Assembly: GCA_014529385.2 (NCBI GenBank)
Contig: CM043949.1
Location: forward strand, 141,768,858 to 141,832,857
DNA from: Adiantum capillus-veneris
Taxonomy: Eukaryota > Streptophyta > Polypodiopsida > Polypodiales > Pteridaceae
DNA: 64,000 nt
Reading direction: 5' to 3'
Part shown: positions 63,427 to 64,000 of the stretch, piece after piece
Numbering within the stretch: position 1 is the stretch's first letter
Layout: every line of letters begins with the position of its first letter
Translations under genes and position numbers: made by a program
Notes under the pieces: model-generated
The model's input: only the letters and a program-made list of their open reading frames with translations
The model's database searches: none
Told to the model about the DNA's origin: nothing

Positions 63427-64000
63427 ATTGTCTGCTTTGATTGTGATTGGTAGCATAATATCCAGCACATTTGTTTAGTATCAAACATTAAATTCAATGT
63501 AATTTTTTGTTATAATCACTTGTCTAGGTTTAAAAATCAAGCAGTCCGATTAAGCTAGTTTGACCAAGTTAGGTGTTAGAGATCTTCTCTTAATACCATG
63601 GGGAATGCCTTCCTGATAATCAATGGCTAGTTAGGTCTTAATCGGATTTAGGTAGCATTGTGTGAAATGTACTAGGGCTTTCTAGTGGGCTTGACCCTAT
63701 TGACCTTTAGCTTAAGTATTATAAAGGGAGTTTACTAGTGTGATGAGCCTGGGGAGGTGTATCAGTGTTATATGACCCCCCAAAGTTACAAAATTAAAAT
63801 GTTGAAAATGAACAAACAAAAAATCAAAGTGCCACAATGTAAAATCTTAAGTTGGAAGAGAAATCTCAGCTTGATTGGGTACTTCACTCACATGTATCGC
63901 CTATGGTACTAGAGCCCTAGAGGTTCCCAGTGTGGGCGCTTTTCCTTGAAAAGCAAAAAACCCAAGGCATACAAAATAAGCACACACATCAAAATTGAAT

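Larger units (their letters stand above)
58684..64000 (+). mobile_element. Gyp-4, tRNA-Asp-primed Gypsy, left part only
   Basis: An LTR beginning TGTTAACCCTCACGG interrupts Cop-2. A PBS complementary to tRNA-Asp, a long leader and a gag start follow. TGGCGCCG(T)TGCCGGGGA-type sites and an MHLRSG-like gag opening are common in plant Tat/Ogre and Athila-type Gypsy. The element runs off the window. Its leader contains a nested solo LTR. Confidence 0.7.

Overview
This window is intergenic, transposon-dense nuclear DNA from a plant. The evidence is Copia elements primed by initiator tRNA-Met, Ty3/Gypsy elements of the plant Tat type with a second RNase H, and one Gypsy primed by tRNA-Asp. Two Penelope-like elements (PLEs) sit in the same stretch. 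Coprina-type and Chlamys-type PLEs are known from fungi, algae and non-seed plants, so a fern or lycophyte-like genome is my best guess. That is inference and is not proven here. I see no ordinary host gene, no tRNA or rRNA, and no CRISPR array.

Layout: an unclassified long repeat, here called R, occurs three times in the same orientation: R1 (1-3294), R2 (24375-30548 plus 37414-37740) and R3 (48446-51597). PLE-1 (3295-13721) lies between R1 and R2, and PLE-2 (37741-48445) lies between R2 and R3. Younger elements are nested in these: Gyp-1 (4588-10307), a gag-only Gypsy inside PLE-1; Gyp-2 (13722-24371, minus strand), at the PLE-1/R2 junction; Cop-1 (30549-37413), inside R2; Gyp-3 (38529-46677), inside PLE-2. 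After R3 come a decayed minus-strand Gypsy (51600-52215 and 54236-55320) split by a truncated LINE (about 52900-54214), then Cop-2 (55324-58683). Cop-2 is cut off by Gyp-4 (58684 to the window end), whose leader carries a 2.7 kb solo LTR (59716-62435).

Most insertion boundaries can be read directly. Gyp-1, Gyp-2, Gyp-3 and the solo LTR each have TG...CA ends and a 4-bp target duplication (CCGC, CAAG, ACAT, GCAG). Cop-1 has a 5-bp duplication with one mismatch (CCAAC/CCAGC). A 213-bp MITE-like insert in R1 has an 11-bp duplication, and R2 supplies its empty site. Nearly every coding region is broken by stops or frameshifts. The longest intact reading frames are the gag-only ORF of Gyp-1, RNase H/integrase pieces of Gyp-2 and Gyp-3, and gag-pol pieces of Cop-1 and Cop-2.

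The least ordinary material is: (1) the R-PLE-R-PLE-R order with (CA)n at PLE-2 junctions and strong hairpins near both PLE-2 ends; (2) R itself, with a conserved minus-strand reading frame behind a TATA box and a divergent, apparently intron-containing plus-strand unit; (3) a leader segment shared by Gyp-3, Cop-1 and Cop-2, which belong to different superfamilies; (4) a tandem gag-protease duplication in Cop-1 whose copies carry complementary defects; (5) extra reading frames upstream of gag in Gyp-2. All similarity statements come from reading by eye; no search was run.
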